A stretch of DNA of 64,000 bases from Bacteroidales bacterium (GCA_021371855.1 JAJFVL010000046.1:252879-316878); one strand, 5' to 3'. Numbered from the stretch's first letter, positions 36,661-46,851 are shown. The notes: generated by a model from the letters alone, not told the origin. Program-made: numbers and translations.

Positions 36661-37695
36661 ATGAAGAAGATGAAAGCGCTTGTAAAAGCCAAACCCGAAA
36701 AGGGTTTATGGATGCAAGAGGTCCCAATTCCTGAACCAGATCTGAATGATGTTATCATAAAAGTTAAAAAATCTGCTATCTGCGGAACTGACCTTCATAT
36801 TTATGAATGGGATTCATGGTCTCAGAAAACAATAAAAACTCCTATGGTAATTGGTCATGAATATATGGGTTATATTGAAAAGATGGGTGCCGGAGTTTCA
36901 AACCTGAAAATCGGGGAGAGAGTAACAGGCGAAGGTCATATAGCCTGCGGCCATTGTCGTAACTGCAGGCGTGGAAAAGAGCATGTTTGCGAAAACACTG
37001 TCGGCATCGGAGTAAATATCGACGGTTCCTTTGCCGAATATGTAAAGGTCCCTGCTCAGAATGTAATACCACTCGACCCGAGAATTCCTGACGACTGGGC
37101 AGCAATTATGGATCCTTTTGGAAATGCAACTCATGCAGCCCTCTCATTCCCTCTCATTGGAGAAGATGTTCTGATTACAGGATCAGGACTCATTGGGAGT
37201 ATGGCTGTGGCAATTGCAAAATTTGCCGGGGCTCGATTCATTGTTGCAAGCGACCTGAGCGAAAAACGTCTTGAAATTGCCAAAAAGATGGGAGCAACCC
37301 TGACTATCAACTCGGCAAAAGGAGAAAAGATCTCCGACGCTGTAAAGAAACTCGGGATGAGAGGATTCGATATCGGATTTGAGATGTCAGGATCTCCAAA
37401 GGCTTTCTGTGAGATGATCAGCAACATGTACAACGGATCAAGTATCTCATTGCTCGGACTGCTTCCATCAAATTTTGAGGTTCCATGGAATGATATCATC
37501 TTCAAGGCTATAACCCTGAAAGGTATCTATGGAAGGGAGATGTGGGAAACATGGTACAAAATGGAGATGATGATAATCGGAGGTATCGACCTGAACCCTG
37601 TGATAACGCATCACTTTCCTATTGATGATTTTCAAAAGGGATTCGATATAATGGAAAGAAGGGAATGTGGAAAAGTCATTCTTAACTGGGATTAA
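36661..37695 (+). CDS. tdh: L-threonine 3-dehydrogenase
   Basis: About 344 residues from the ATG at 36661; the candidate -7 box just upstream rules out earlier starts. It is a zinc-dependent medium-chain dehydrogenase: 'KKSAICGTDLHIYEWDSWSQ' (catalytic zinc Cys and substrate loop typical of Tdh), 'GHEYMGYIEKMGAG', structural zinc 'CGHCRNCRRGKEHVC', and the NAD-binding 'VLITGSGLIGSMAVAIAKFA'. It oxidises threonine to 2-amino-3-ketobutyrate with NAD+. The next gene, 28 bp downstream, is kbl, which completes the pathway to glycine and acetyl-CoA. Confidence 0.95.
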   Translation: MKKMKALVKAKPEKGLWMQEVPIPEPDLNDVIIKVKKSAICGTDLHIYEWDSWSQKTIKTPMVIGHEYMGYIEKMGAGVSNLKIGERVTGEGHIACGHCRNCRRGKEHVCENTVGIGVNIDGSFAEYVKVPAQNVIPLDPRIPDDWAAIMDPFGNATHAALSFPLIGEDVLITGSGLIGSMAVAIAKFAGARFIVASDLSEKRLEIAKKMGATLTINSAKGEKISDAVKKLGMRGFDIGFEMSGSPKAFCEMISNMYNGSSISLLGLLPSNFEVPWNDIIFKAITLKGIYGREMWETWYKMEMMIIGGIDLNPVITHHFPIDDFQKGFDIMERRECGKVILNWD

Positions 37696-37723
37696 TTAAG
37701 TCAGAACTTTAAACTATTCAATA

Positions 37724-38914
37724 ATGTATAAAGACTATCAGAAACATTTAAGCACCATTCTTAAAGAGATAAAAGAAGCTGGTTTATACAAAAATGAACG
37801 TATAATAGTCTCACCACAAGGCGCTGAAATAGAACTTAATACCGGGCAGAAAGTTCTGAATTTCTGTGCCAATAACTATCTCGGACTTTCAAGTAATCCC
37901 GATCTGATTGAAGCAGCAAAAGCCTCACTTGACGATCACGGCTACGGAATGTCATCAGTACGGTTCATCTGTGGTACTACAGACCTTCATAAAGAGCTTG
38001 AGAAAAAGATCGCAGACTTTTTCGGCACTGAAGATGCAATCCTTTATGCCGCATGTTTTGATGCAAACGGGGGAGTATTTGAACCTCTGCTGACAGAAGA
38101 AGATGCGATCATTTCCGATTCCCTGAATCATGCCTCCATCATTGACGGTGTCCGCCTCTGCAAAGCCCATCGTTACAGGTATGAAAACGCCGATATGGAA
38201 GATCTGGAAAAACAGCTACAACTTGCGCAGGCTCAGCGATTCAGGATCATTGTCACCGACGGGGTTTTTTCAATGGACGGGAATGTTGCTCCTCTTGATA
38301 AGATCGTTGAGCTTGCAAATAAATACAACTCCATGGTGATGGTCGATGAATCACACTCTGCAGGAGTTGTCGGAAAAACCGGAAGAGGCGTTACCGAGCT
38401 TTATAATATACCGGGAAAGGTTGAAATAATAACCGGTACCCTGGGTAAAGCATTCGGTGGAGCCATCGGAGGTTTTACTACCGGCAAAAAAGAGATAATT
38501 GAGATCCTGAGGCAGAGGTCACGTCCTTACCTTTTCTCAAATTCAATACCTCCAATGGTAGCAGCTGCCGGTATCAGGGTGATCGATATGATGACTGATA
38601 CCAATGCTTTACAGGACAAACTGCACTGGAACTCTGAGTATTTCATTTCAGCCATGAAAAAGCTTGGCTTTGATATAAAGCCAACCAAATCTGCAATATG
38701 CGCCGTAATGCTTTATGATGCAAAACTATCGCAGGATTTTGCTTTAAAACTGCTTGACGAAGGTATTTATGTCACAGGATTTTATTATCCTGTGGTTCCC
38801 AAAGGTCAGGCAAGGATACGGGTACAACTTTCGGCAGCTCATGAAAAAGAACATCTTGACAAAGCCGTAAAAGCTTTTGGGAAGATCGGTAAAGAGCTGG
38901 GGATACTTAAATAA
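37724..38914 (+). CDS. kbl: Glycine C-acetyltransferase (2-amino-3-ketobutyrate CoA ligase)
   Basis: 396 residues, the exact family length. PLP-dependent alpha-oxoamine synthase blocks are clear: 'VLNFCANNYLGLSSNPDLIE', 'GYGMSSVRFICGTTDLHKEL', 'DSLNHASIIDGVRLC', 'VMVDESHSAGVVGKTGRG' and 'IITGTLGKAFGGAIGGFTTG' with the PLP Lys. It splits 2-amino-3-ketobutyrate with CoA into glycine and acetyl-CoA. It forms an operon with tdh (28-bp gap) and is closed by the terminator at 38977-39003. Confidence 0.96.
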   Translation: MYKDYQKHLSTILKEIKEAGLYKNERIIVSPQGAEIELNTGQKVLNFCANNYLGLSSNPDLIEAAKASLDDHGYGMSSVRFICGTTDLHKELEKKIADFFGTEDAILYAACFDANGGVFEPLLTEEDAIISDSLNHASIIDGVRLCKAHRYRYENADMEDLEKQLQLAQAQRFRIIVTDGVFSMDGNVAPLDKIVELANKYNSMVMVDESHSAGVVGKTGRGVTELYNIPGKVEIITGTLGKAFGGAIGGFTTGKKEIIEILRQRSRPYLFSNSIPPMVAAAGIRVIDMMTDTNALQDKLHWNSEYFISAMKKLGFDIKPTKSAICAVMLYDAKLSQDFALKLLDEGIYVTGFYYPVVPKGQARIRVQLSAAHEKEHLDKAVKAFGKIGKELGILK

Positions 38915-38976
38915 ACGGGACATAAGTTACCTGTATTAAAATATTAACAGGAAATTAACGATAAACCATAAAAATA

Positions 38977-39003
38977 AAGGGTGCTCCGAAAAGCACCCTT
39001 TTG
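38977..39003. terminator. Bidirectional terminator between kbl and nrdJ
   Basis: AAAGGGTGC and GCACCCTTT form a 9-bp stem around TCCGAAAA. T-runs on both sides allow it to end both the kbl and the convergent nrdJ transcripts. Confidence 0.85.
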
Positions 39004-39032
39004 ATTTAAATAAAAAGCCCATTCAGTGGGGG

Positions 39033-41669
39033 TCAGTTTCCGCATTTAGATGAACCACAATCTTTACAGATTAGACAACCTTCCTCATAAACCAGATTGT
39101 CGGAACCGCATTCCCCACATTTACCTTTTGCTTTAGTTCCGTTTGGAATATATTTTTTCAATGCCCTTTCCACACCGTTCTTCCAGTTGTTAATTGACTC
39201 ACTGTCGAGTCTGAGTGACTGAATTAGGTTAACAACGTCCTGTATAGGCATTTCATGTCGCAATACACCTGAAATCAGTTTGGCATAATTCCAGAATTCA
39301 GGTTTGAACATGTGCGACAAACCTTCCATCGATTTTTTATAACCATACCTGTCGGTATACTGAAAATCATATCGTGTCTTTCCGCTGTCATCCTTATTCT
39401 TAATTATTTTCCCTTTTATTATGGTTTTTGGAATAGGGAACATCTCCTCGTCGGCTATACCTGTGAATATCTCGTAAGGCCTGCCCTCTTTAAGACCGAC
39501 AAAAGCAACCCACTTCTCTTCGTTAATATTAAACCTTATGACGTCGCAATCAAGTGATTTGGGTCGTTTTGGTCTTTCAGGCTGAATCTCTGTTTTCCCG
39601 GCTATAAGAACACCATTTCTTGATCCGTCGCGATATACCGTAACCCCTTTACATCCTGATTTCCAGGCTGTAAGATACAGTTCACTGACCAGCTCTTCCT
39701 TTGCTTCAGCAGGAAGGTTTATTGTTACGCTTATTGAGTGATCGACCCATTTTTGTATCGCACCCTGCATTTTTACCTTTGCCACCCAGTCTACATCATT
39801 TGAAGTAGCTTTAAAATACGGTGATTTTGCAATAATAGCTTCAATTTCGTCATCATTCATCCGGGTGACTTCATCGGGGTCGTAACCTTTTATTTTCAGC
39901 CATTCAACAAACTTATGATGGAAGACCCTGAATTCTTCCCACGAATCCCCAACTTCATCCTTGAAAGTAACCTTCACATCTTTATCGTTCGGATTAACTT
40001 TTCTTCTTCTTTTATAAAAAACAGAAAAAATCGGTTCAATTCCTGATGTTGTTTGTGTCATAAGGCTTGTTGTACCTGTAGGAGCTATCGTCAGCAGGGC
40101 GATATTTCGCCGGCCAAACTTAACCATGTTAGAGTACATGACCGGATCGGCCTCTTTCATCCTGAGAATGAAAGGATTGTTTTTTTCGCGCTCTGCATCA
40201 TAAAGTTCAAATGCGCCTCTCTCCTTTGCCAGGTAAGTAGATGATTTATATGCTTCAAGTGCAAGTGTCTTATGAACATCGACTGAGAAATTTGTAGCAT
40301 CCGGGCTACCGTACCTTAGTCCAAGAGCGGCCAGCATATCTCCCTCAGCCGTTATGCCGATGCCAGTTCTTCTACCCTGTTCAGATTTCTTTCTGATGTT
40401 CGTCCACAAGTTCCTTTCTACATGTTTCAGCTCTTCACTTTCGGGATCAGCATCTATTTTTGCAATAATTGCGTCGATCTTTTCAAGTTCAAGATCAATA
40501 ATGTCATCCATGATGCGTTGCGCCAGACCAACATGCTCCTTGTACAACTCAAAATCAAATTCTGCCTCATCGGTAAATGGATTATTGACATAACTGTACA
40601 GGTTAAGCGCCAATAGCCGGCAACTGTCGTACGGGCACAGAGGTATTTCTCCGCAAGGATTTGTTGATACCGTGGCATAACCCAGGTCGGCATAGCAATC
40701 CGGGACACTCTCCTTTAGTATGGTATCCCAGAATAAAACCCCGGGTTCGGCTGATTTCCATGCATTATGAATTATCTTGTTCCATAAGCCATTGGCGTCG
40801 ATGTCCTTTGCAAACTTTGGATTTTTGGAATTTATAGGATACTGTTGCCTGAACATTGTTTTTTGTTCCACTGCCTTCATGAAATCGTCGGTCAGCTTTA
40901 CGGACACGTTTGCGCCGGTAACCTTTCCGTCCTCCATCTTTGCGTCAATGAATTTCCCTGAATCGGGATGTTTTATCGAGATTGAAAGCATGAGAGCCCC
41001 TCTTCTTCCATCCTGTGCAACCTCACGTGTGGAATTTGAATATCTTTCCATAAACGGCACCACTCCTGTTGAAGTGAGGGCACTGTTAAGGACGGGAGTC
41101 CCTTTCGGCCGGATATGTGAAAGATCGTGACCAACACCCCCTCTCCTTTTCATAAGCTGAACCTGTTCCTGATCAATTTTCATTATCCCTCCGTATGAAT
41201 CGGACGATCCGTCATTCCCAATAACAAAACAATTCGACAATGATGCTATCTGGTAGTTATTGCCAATACCTGTCATCGGGCCACCCTGGGGAACAATATA
41301 TTTAAAATCCCTGAGTACGTTGTAGATCAACTCTTCAGAAAGCGGATTAGTATACTTCATTTCAACTCTATGCAATTCACTGGCCAGCCTGTGATGCATA
41401 TCGTCGGGTGTTTTTTCGTAGACATTCCCGTATGAATCTTTAAGCGCATATTTGTTTGCCCACACCTTCGCAGCCAACTCATCTCCATTAAAATATTCTA
41501 TGCTTGCTTCTACAGCTTCATCGTGAGAATAGACATTCTTTGCATCCCCCACCTCATTTGATTTTACATTTTTTTTCACTTCTCCTGTCTTCTGAATTTC
41601 GCTCGCCGTTTGTTCTTTCTTTCCATTTTCAGCTGCAATAGCTGATTCCTGGACAAATAAATCTTCCAT
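39033..41669 (-). CDS. nrdJ: Adenosylcobalamin-dependent ribonucleoside-diphosphate reductase (class II)
   Basis: 878 residues. The core shows 'ASLSNCFVIGNDGSSDSYGG', 'LMKRRGGVGHDLSHIRPKGT', 'GVVPFMERYSNSTREVAQDG', 'RRGALMLSISIKHPD' and the glycyl/Cys finger loop 'NPCGEIPLCPYDSCRLLALN'. 'IALLTIAPTGTTSLMTQTTS' and 'GIEPIFSVFYKRRR' are the class II C-terminal part. A zinc-ribbon tail closes the protein ('GECGSDNLVYEEGCLICKDC'), as in NrdJ of the Bacteroidetes/Thermotoga type. The first 45 residues are a low-complexity N-terminal extension. It makes deoxyribonucleotides without oxygen, using B12, which suits an anaerobic or facultative host. Confidence 0.95.
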   Translation of the reverse strand: MEDLFVQESAIAAENGKKEQTASEIQKTGEVKKNVKSNEVGDAKNVYSHDEAVEASIEYFNGDELAAKVWANKYALKDSYGNVYEKTPDDMHHRLASELHRVEMKYTNPLSEELIYNVLRDFKYIVPQGGPMTGIGNNYQIASLSNCFVIGNDGSSDSYGGIMKIDQEQVQLMKRRGGVGHDLSHIRPKGTPVLNSALTSTGVVPFMERYSNSTREVAQDGRRGALMLSISIKHPDSGKFIDAKMEDGKVTGANVSVKLTDDFMKAVEQKTMFRQQYPINSKNPKFAKDIDANGLWNKIIHNAWKSAEPGVLFWDTILKESVPDCYADLGYATVSTNPCGEIPLCPYDSCRLLALNLYSYVNNPFTDEAEFDFELYKEHVGLAQRIMDDIIDLELEKIDAIIAKIDADPESEELKHVERNLWTNIRKKSEQGRRTGIGITAEGDMLAALGLRYGSPDATNFSVDVHKTLALEAYKSSTYLAKERGAFELYDAEREKNNPFILRMKEADPVMYSNMVKFGRRNIALLTIAPTGTTSLMTQTTSGIEPIFSVFYKRRRKVNPNDKDVKVTFKDEVGDSWEEFRVFHHKFVEWLKIKGYDPDEVTRMNDDEIEAIIAKSPYFKATSNDVDWVAKVKMQGAIQKWVDHSISVTINLPAEAKEELVSELYLTAWKSGCKGVTVYRDGSRNGVLIAGKTEIQPERPKRPKSLDCDVIRFNINEEKWVAFVGLKEGRPYEIFTGIADEEMFPIPKTIIKGKIIKNKDDSGKTRYDFQYTDRYGYKKSMEGLSHMFKPEFWNYAKLISGVLRHEMPIQDVVNLIQSLRLDSESINNWKNGVERALKKYIPNGTKAKGKCGECGSDNLVYEEGCLICKDCGSSKCGN

Positions 41670-41960
41670 ATATTTTTGTTATAATCTGATTCTAATATGA
41701 TTAAACCGCAACTGGTTTTTCTAAGCGGGTAATTGCTAAATTAAACAAGCATTTTTCTCAATGCAAGAGTAAATTTTTAAGTTTATTAACATTTGATGAT
41801 ATAGTTATTAACTTTTTACTACATATCTGATTATCTTCTACATATCAAATATATGGATACTTTCTGCGTAATTAATACCAATTAAATTAAGGTGTCACAG
41901 TGGTGTTCATTGAAGCATCACATCAATAAAACTGACTACAGGATTTTGAGCTGATTTAAA
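41670..41960. other. Upstream spacer of nrdJ
   Basis: AT-rich, with no gene. I looked for a cobalamin riboswitch on the minus strand, which would suit nrdJ, and found only a stray CCACTGTGACACC word without the surrounding conserved core, so I do not call one. Confidence 0.5.
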
Positions 41961-41961
41961 G

Positions 41962-41995
41962 AAAAAAAAGAGGCTGTCATATAACGGCAGCCTCA
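41962..41995 (-). terminator. Rho-independent terminator of the TonB receptor gene
   Basis: Read on the minus strand, GAGGCTG pairs with CAGCCTC (7 bp, 11-nt loop) and is followed by eight T (41962-41970 on the plus strand as A-run). It lies about 27 bp beyond the stop of the Oar-like gene. Confidence 0.85.
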
Positions 41996-42021
41996 TGATA
42001 AAAAATAAATAGTTTTTTTTA

Positions 42022-45000
42022 CTAGAAAATCAAACGGAGGCCAAGAAGGCATCCCCATGTGCTGGATGTGCTGATATCTTTGCTGAGAGTTGCCTTCTTG
42101 CTGAAATCTCCCAGAGAAGAGGCATTCAGCGTATAAACAGGAGCTGCCGTTGCAGTACCCCTGTTATTGACCCTCAGGGGACGAACATTATCATAACTTG
42201 CCAGAGGATTGAAATTATAAGCACCCCATGAATCATTTAACATATTACCGACATTCAGGAAGTCTACACTAAACTGTAAAGTATATTTCCGGTCAGTTCC
42301 GAAATTTGCAAAAACATCCTGAAGCAGTTTTGCATCGAAGCGGTGAATCCATGGTTCAACTTCTCCGAAACGTTCAGCATATTCACCTTTGTGGGCACTC
42401 AGATAATCGTTTGAGTTTACATAAGACCAGAATGTAGCCTGCTGTTCTGCTGCTGTCATACCATTATAAGCAGCGAATGTCAACTCACCGGCATCTTTGG
42501 GAATGTACATCAGATCAGAAGAGTTGCCATCGCCGTTCAGGTCGTTGGAATAGGTATATGACCACCGGCCTCCCTGGAATCCCTGATAAACCAGAGATAA
42601 GGTGGTCGCAAAGTTTTTAGCATACTCTACCCGGTAAGAGATATCACCAATTAATTTGTGAGGAGTAGCAAAATTTGAATAGCTGAGACCAGGATCATTC
42701 AAACTACCAACAGCAACATTTGAGCTCCATGCAGAAGAAGCAGAAGAACCAGGATTTGAAGTAACGTCTTTAGCCTGAGTATATGTGTATGCGAACATTC
42801 CTGAAAGTCCGTTACTGAAATTCTTGGTCAATTGGGCAGTCAAAGAATACTGATAACCTTCTTTAGAATTGGTAAGTTCCATAGCGTTACTTATGCTGGA
42901 TACTACTTTTGCTGCAGTACTGGACGTCCAGTAAGGACGTGTATCAGGACCGGTCATGTTCCCAGTCGGAGCAGCCTCATTGATATTAACCTGCATAACA
43001 GCATTGATATCTTTCGAGAAGATAGCCTCTGCTGTAAATACCATATTCCATGGAAGCTCAATGTCGACGCCTAAATTTGAACGCCATACCTGTGGAAATT
43101 TGAAGTCTTTACCAACCTGAGCCAGTGATGAGCCACTTGGTAATGTGCTTGGACTTTGTGGAAAGAGTGCAGGATTGCCTGAAATAAATGCTTTGTAGTC
43201 GGGGTGGAATGCCAGACCGACAAGGTTTGCATTTCCTGCCGCCCATCCTATCTCAGGAACCTGTATCAGTCCGGAGTTTGAAGGTTGGTTGGTAAACCAG
43301 ACAAAGGGAAGCAATCCGGTAAATAAACCTGTACCTCCACGTAACTGGATCGAGCGATCACCCCTGACGTCATAGTTGAATCCTATACGGGGCGAAATAA
43401 TCGGTTTGCTGTCCGGCCATGTGCTTACATCCATTTTTTTACCCTCTGCAAATGTAAGGGCAGATATGGCAGGATTATCCTTCATATCATCAAGATACAT
43501 TGGTAATTCAACACGAACACCATAAGTGACTTTTAACCTTGGTATCACCTGCCATTCATCCTGAGCATATAAAGCGCCCAGACCGAAAGTAGCTTCAGCG
43601 CCCGGAGCATCGACTCCATTATAGCCATAAGTAACTCCGAATCCGATAGGATTAGCCCCATTGATAAAATCATCAACAGAACCGTACCGGTAGTATGAAG
43701 TTCCTTCACGGATATATGAATTACGGAAGAAAAGACGGTCGTATGCTGCACCGATTGTTAAAGTATGCCTGTTCAGGTTTATAGTAAAATTGTCAGTAAT
43801 ACTTAATGTTTTGTTTGTTACATCGTTGTTGAAACTGAACAGTTCATATCCAAAAGACATATACTGATCACCTCCCTTCCAGATGTCAACAAACGGGAAA
43901 AGGTCGGAGGGGGTTGTACGTGTATCCTGAATGAATGTATAACTTGCCAGGAACTTATTTGAAAATCTGGTCCCAAAGTTGCTGTTCAATTCACCCGTAA
44001 TAGACCGTACGGTATTCTTAAATCCATAAAATGAATTTGAGAAAGACAAAGCCTGGTTACTGATACGTCCTGAACCTCTTGTAAGACCCGTCGGAGCGCT
44101 GTTAGCATTGGTCTGCTGGTCCGAAGTACCGACAACATCATTATAACGAATGGTAAATTTGTGATCTTTGGAAATATTCCAGTCTAAACGGGCAAGCAAT
44201 TTTGTGTTCTTGTTCTGGAAAGGATCAAAATCTTTGTATTTACCCGGATCATAATTATAAGTCGACATAAGATGTTCCCTTACTCTGACCATATCAGACT
44301 CTATTGTACGTGAAATCATCTTGCCAGAATTAGCTACACCATCGATGCTGGGTTTCCAGCTTACTCCCGGAATAGATTCTTGCCCATATTCTCCGCTTAC
44401 AAAGAAGAATAATTTATTCTTAATAATAGGCCCACCCAGACGGAATCCGTAATTTTGTGAGCTTCTGCTGTGAGCATCTTTAACAGTGTCGCCAGCCACA
44501 GTGTTTCCGGTAAATGACTTTGGACGAATATAGGTGTATACTGATCCTTTAAAGGTGTTGTCGCCACTACGGGTTACCGCATTTATACTCGCTCCGGTAA
44601 ATTGAGACATACGAACATCATAAGGAGCAATATTTACTGAGATTTCTTCAATTGCATCAAGAGCAATTGGCTGGGCTTCTCCACCAGGAAGCGGATTGCT
44701 GCTCAGACCAAAGTTGTTATTGAAAGCAGCTCCGTCAACAGTAATTGTGTTAAAACGGCCATCGCGACCTCCAAACGAGGTGCCCTGAGCCTGAGGTGTG
44801 TATTTTGTAAAGTCTGTAATACTACGGCTTATCGTTGGAAGACTGACTAAATCACGACTGTTCACATTAGTCTGGGGGCCTGAACGTTCTGAGCTCAGAA
44901 TTGAGTTCCGGAAACCAGCTGTAACAACTACTTCCTGCAAAGTAGTTGTTGCCTGTCCTAATTTGGCATTTTGAACGAAATTCTCACCCAGTTTGAGTAT

Positions 45001-45291
45001 TACATCTGTGTAACTGCTTGTTAAATAACCAATAAAACTTACTTTGATTGTGTATGGTCCTCCAACACGCATGTTCTGGATCCGATAGTTACCGGCATTG
45101 TCAGTTGTGGTGGCATATTGTGTTCCTGAGGGGACATGAACCGCAACGATAACAGCTCCCGGCAAGGGCTGCTCGGATTCATCGATTACCCTTCCGTTTA
45201 ATCCTGATGTGGTCGATCCCTGTCCAAATGTAACCAGAGAAACAAACAACAACAATAAAATAGTTGAAAAGTGTCTCGTAATTTTTTTCAT
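42022..45291 (-). CDS. Oar-like TonB-dependent outer membrane receptor
   Basis: 1089 residues with signal 'ITRHFSTILLLLFVSLVTFG'. A carboxypeptidase-regulatory-like N-domain ('GLNGRVIDESEQPLPGAVIV') leads into a plug ('LGQATTTLQEVVVTAGFRNS', 'RDLVSLPTISRSITDFTKYT', 'ISVNIAPYDVRMSQFTGASI'). The large beta-barrel has 'GSVYTYIRPKSFTGN' and 'LRGGTGLFTGLLPFVWFTNQ' and ends 'DISTSSTWGCLLGLRLIF', with a terminal aromatic residue as needed for barrel assembly. Oar-type receptors in this phylum import or export peptides or signals and often pair with secreted proteases. There is no SusD partner. Confidence 0.92.
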   Translation of the reverse strand: MKKITRHFSTILLLLFVSLVTFGQGSTTSGLNGRVIDESEQPLPGAVIVAVHVPSGTQYATTTDNAGNYRIQNMRVGGPYTIKVSFIGYLTSSYTDVILKLGENFVQNAKLGQATTTLQEVVVTAGFRNSILSSERSGPQTNVNSRDLVSLPTISRSITDFTKYTPQAQGTSFGGRDGRFNTITVDGAAFNNNFGLSSNPLPGGEAQPIALDAIEEISVNIAPYDVRMSQFTGASINAVTRSGDNTFKGSVYTYIRPKSFTGNTVAGDTVKDAHSRSSQNYGFRLGGPIIKNKLFFFVSGEYGQESIPGVSWKPSIDGVANSGKMISRTIESDMVRVREHLMSTYNYDPGKYKDFDPFQNKNTKLLARLDWNISKDHKFTIRYNDVVGTSDQQTNANSAPTGLTRGSGRISNQALSFSNSFYGFKNTVRSITGELNSNFGTRFSNKFLASYTFIQDTRTTPSDLFPFVDIWKGGDQYMSFGYELFSFNNDVTNKTLSITDNFTINLNRHTLTIGAAYDRLFFRNSYIREGTSYYRYGSVDDFINGANPIGFGVTYGYNGVDAPGAEATFGLGALYAQDEWQVIPRLKVTYGVRVELPMYLDDMKDNPAISALTFAEGKKMDVSTWPDSKPIISPRIGFNYDVRGDRSIQLRGGTGLFTGLLPFVWFTNQPSNSGLIQVPEIGWAAGNANLVGLAFHPDYKAFISGNPALFPQSPSTLPSGSSLAQVGKDFKFPQVWRSNLGVDIELPWNMVFTAEAIFSKDINAVMQVNINEAAPTGNMTGPDTRPYWTSSTAAKVVSSISNAMELTNSKEGYQYSLTAQLTKNFSNGLSGMFAYTYTQAKDVTSNPGSSASSAWSSNVAVGSLNDPGLSYSNFATPHKLIGDISYRVEYAKNFATTLSLVYQGFQGGRWSYTYSNDLNGDGNSSDLMYIPKDAGELTFAAYNGMTAAEQQATFWSYVNSNDYLSAHKGEYAERFGEVEPWIHRFDAKLLQDVFANFGTDRKYTLQFSVDFLNVGNMLNDSWGAYNFNPLASYDNVRPLRVNNRGTATAAPVYTLNASSLGDFSKKATLSKDISTSSTWGCLLGLRLIF

Positions 45292-45450
45292 AAATTAGGA
45301 AATTAAAGTTTAATAAATATCTGATAAGATTAGTATAAATATTTGACTAACTGATAACACAGAAATTACAAAAATGTTTATTCACAAATAATGAAATTAC
45401 ATCTCTTTTAGGAATCGGTAACTATTTAGAAAAGAATAGTTTTAAACAAA

Positions 45451-46701
45451 TTATGAGCGTAATTTGTTGATATCTTTTATTAATATTTCCTGTAATATTT
45501 TGCCTGTGGCACCGACATTTTTATTAATATAATTGACCGCCGCTTTTGCAGATTTTAAGTAATATGATTCATCTGTCAGCAATTTGTCAAGAATGTCTGA
45601 AAATTTCCTGAATGAATCGAAAGTCATTGCCCCGTTTTCATTAATTAAATCAATTGCTTCCTTGAACTTCTCATGTCTGGGACCGAACATAACAGGAATT
45701 CCCCAGCAGGCCGGTTCAAGAATGTTGTGTATCCCCTTACCGAATCCGCCGCCAATGGCCGAAATATATGCATACTTATAAGCTGATGAAAGCATTCCGA
45801 TATTGTCAATGATAAGAACTCTGGCATCAGCCGAAGCCTCATTGAATTCAGAAAACCTGACACACTTTACTTTAATAAGTTTCTCGAGCCTTTCAATATT
45901 TGGTCTGTCAATCTCATGTGGGGCGAAAACCCATTTCATCCTGGTAGGATTCTCATTAATGTATCGTGTAATTATTATCTCGTCAGGCTCCCAGCTGCTC
46001 CCGGCCAAAAACAGTCGTTCAGATCCTTTGAACTTCTCTAACTGAGGTATATCATGAGCCGTTCCCGTTATCTGAACTACCCTGTCGAACCTGGTATCCC
46101 CGGTAAGAAAAATATTTTTTAGCCCAATCCCTGAAAGCAAATCGAGTGACTTCTGATCCTGAACAAAAATCTTTTTAAACTTCCGGAGCATTTCCCTGAA
46201 AAATGATCCGTACCATCTGAAGAAATGCTGATCAGGTCTGAATATTCCAGACACAAGGTAAAGCGGAATACTTTTTTTGTAAAGCGCTGATATAAAATTG
46301 TTCCAGAACTCATATTTTATCAGAATTGCATATTCCGGGTTGATAAGGTTTACAAATCGTATGGCATTAGAAGGAGTATCTGCTGGCAGATAAACAATGC
46401 AGTCTGCTCCCGGATAATTTTTCCGGATCTCAAATCCTGACGGAGAAAAAAAGGTCAGAACAACTTTAATTTCCGGATCCTTTTTCTTAATCGCTTCAAT
46501 CACGGGTCTTCCCTGTTCAAATTCGCCAAGAGATGCACAGTGAATCCACATTGTACGGTCATCAGGACTGATCTTCCCTGCTATTTTTTCTGCCCATTTT
46601 TTTCTTCCCTTTATTAATAACGAAGCCTTTGGGTTAAAGGGAGAAACAATAAAAGCAATAGCCGAGAAGATGTATATTCCGATATTATATAGAATTTTCA
46701 T
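45451..46701 (-). CDS. waaA: 3-deoxy-D-manno-octulosonic acid (Kdo) transferase
   Basis: About 416 residues from the ATG at 46701, which begins the usual hydrophobic anchor ('MKILYNIGIYIFSAIAFIVS'). The glycosyltransferase N-domain shows 'KWAEKIAGKISPDDRTMWIH', 'CASLGEFEQGRPVIEAIKKK' (catalytic Glu in SLGE) and 'VVLTFFSPSGFEIRKNYPGA'. The C-domain has 'RLFLAGSSWEPDEIIITRYI', 'WVFAPHEIDRPNIERLEKLI' and 'AYISAIGGGFGKGIHNILEP'. It transfers Kdo from CMP-Kdo to lipid A precursor at the inner membrane. The leader repeat B runs directly up to this start codon. Confidence 0.93.
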   Translation of the reverse strand: MKILYNIGIYIFSAIAFIVSPFNPKASLLIKGRKKWAEKIAGKISPDDRTMWIHCASLGEFEQGRPVIEAIKKKDPEIKVVLTFFSPSGFEIRKNYPGADCIVYLPADTPSNAIRFVNLINPEYAILIKYEFWNNFISALYKKSIPLYLVSGIFRPDQHFFRWYGSFFREMLRKFKKIFVQDQKSLDLLSGIGLKNIFLTGDTRFDRVVQITGTAHDIPQLEKFKGSERLFLAGSSWEPDEIIITRYINENPTRMKWVFAPHEIDRPNIERLEKLIKVKCVRFSEFNEASADARVLIIDNIGMLSSAYKYAYISAIGGGFGKGIHNILEPACWGIPVMFGPRHEKFKEAIDLINENGAMTFDSFRKFSDILDKLLTDESYYLKSAKAAVNYINKNVGATGKILQEILIKDINKLRS

Positions 46702-46814
46702 AAGTATATAATTTATTTTTAAAGATCGTATGTAACCATACATGATTAACCCGGTTGATAATGAATTATATTTATCCCTGTTTATGTTTTGGATCAATCA
46801 TGTGGGTTTCATAA
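46696..46814 (-). promoter_or_regulatory. Leader repeat, copy B (before waaA)
   Basis: About 119 bp alike to 21856-21964, including a 22-nt exact block (46793-46814), a TTTTCAT..GTATATAAT end over the start codon, and a pair of arms (AACCCACATGATT and AATCATGTATGGTT on the minus strand) that can form the same long-range stem with one mismatch. Relative to copy A it carries a 10-bp insertion (around 46748-46757) in the loop. Upstream of it there is no kinase gene, so the shared sequence is not explained by gene homology. Confidence 0.6.
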
Positions 46815-46851
46815 AGGTTTGGTTCGAATGGACAAAGGTAATAAAAAGGTG

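Noticed and set aside
41670..41960. Possible cobalamin riboswitch upstream of nrdJ
   Set aside because: Only one short word similar to a conserved box is present; the rest of the riboswitch core is missing.
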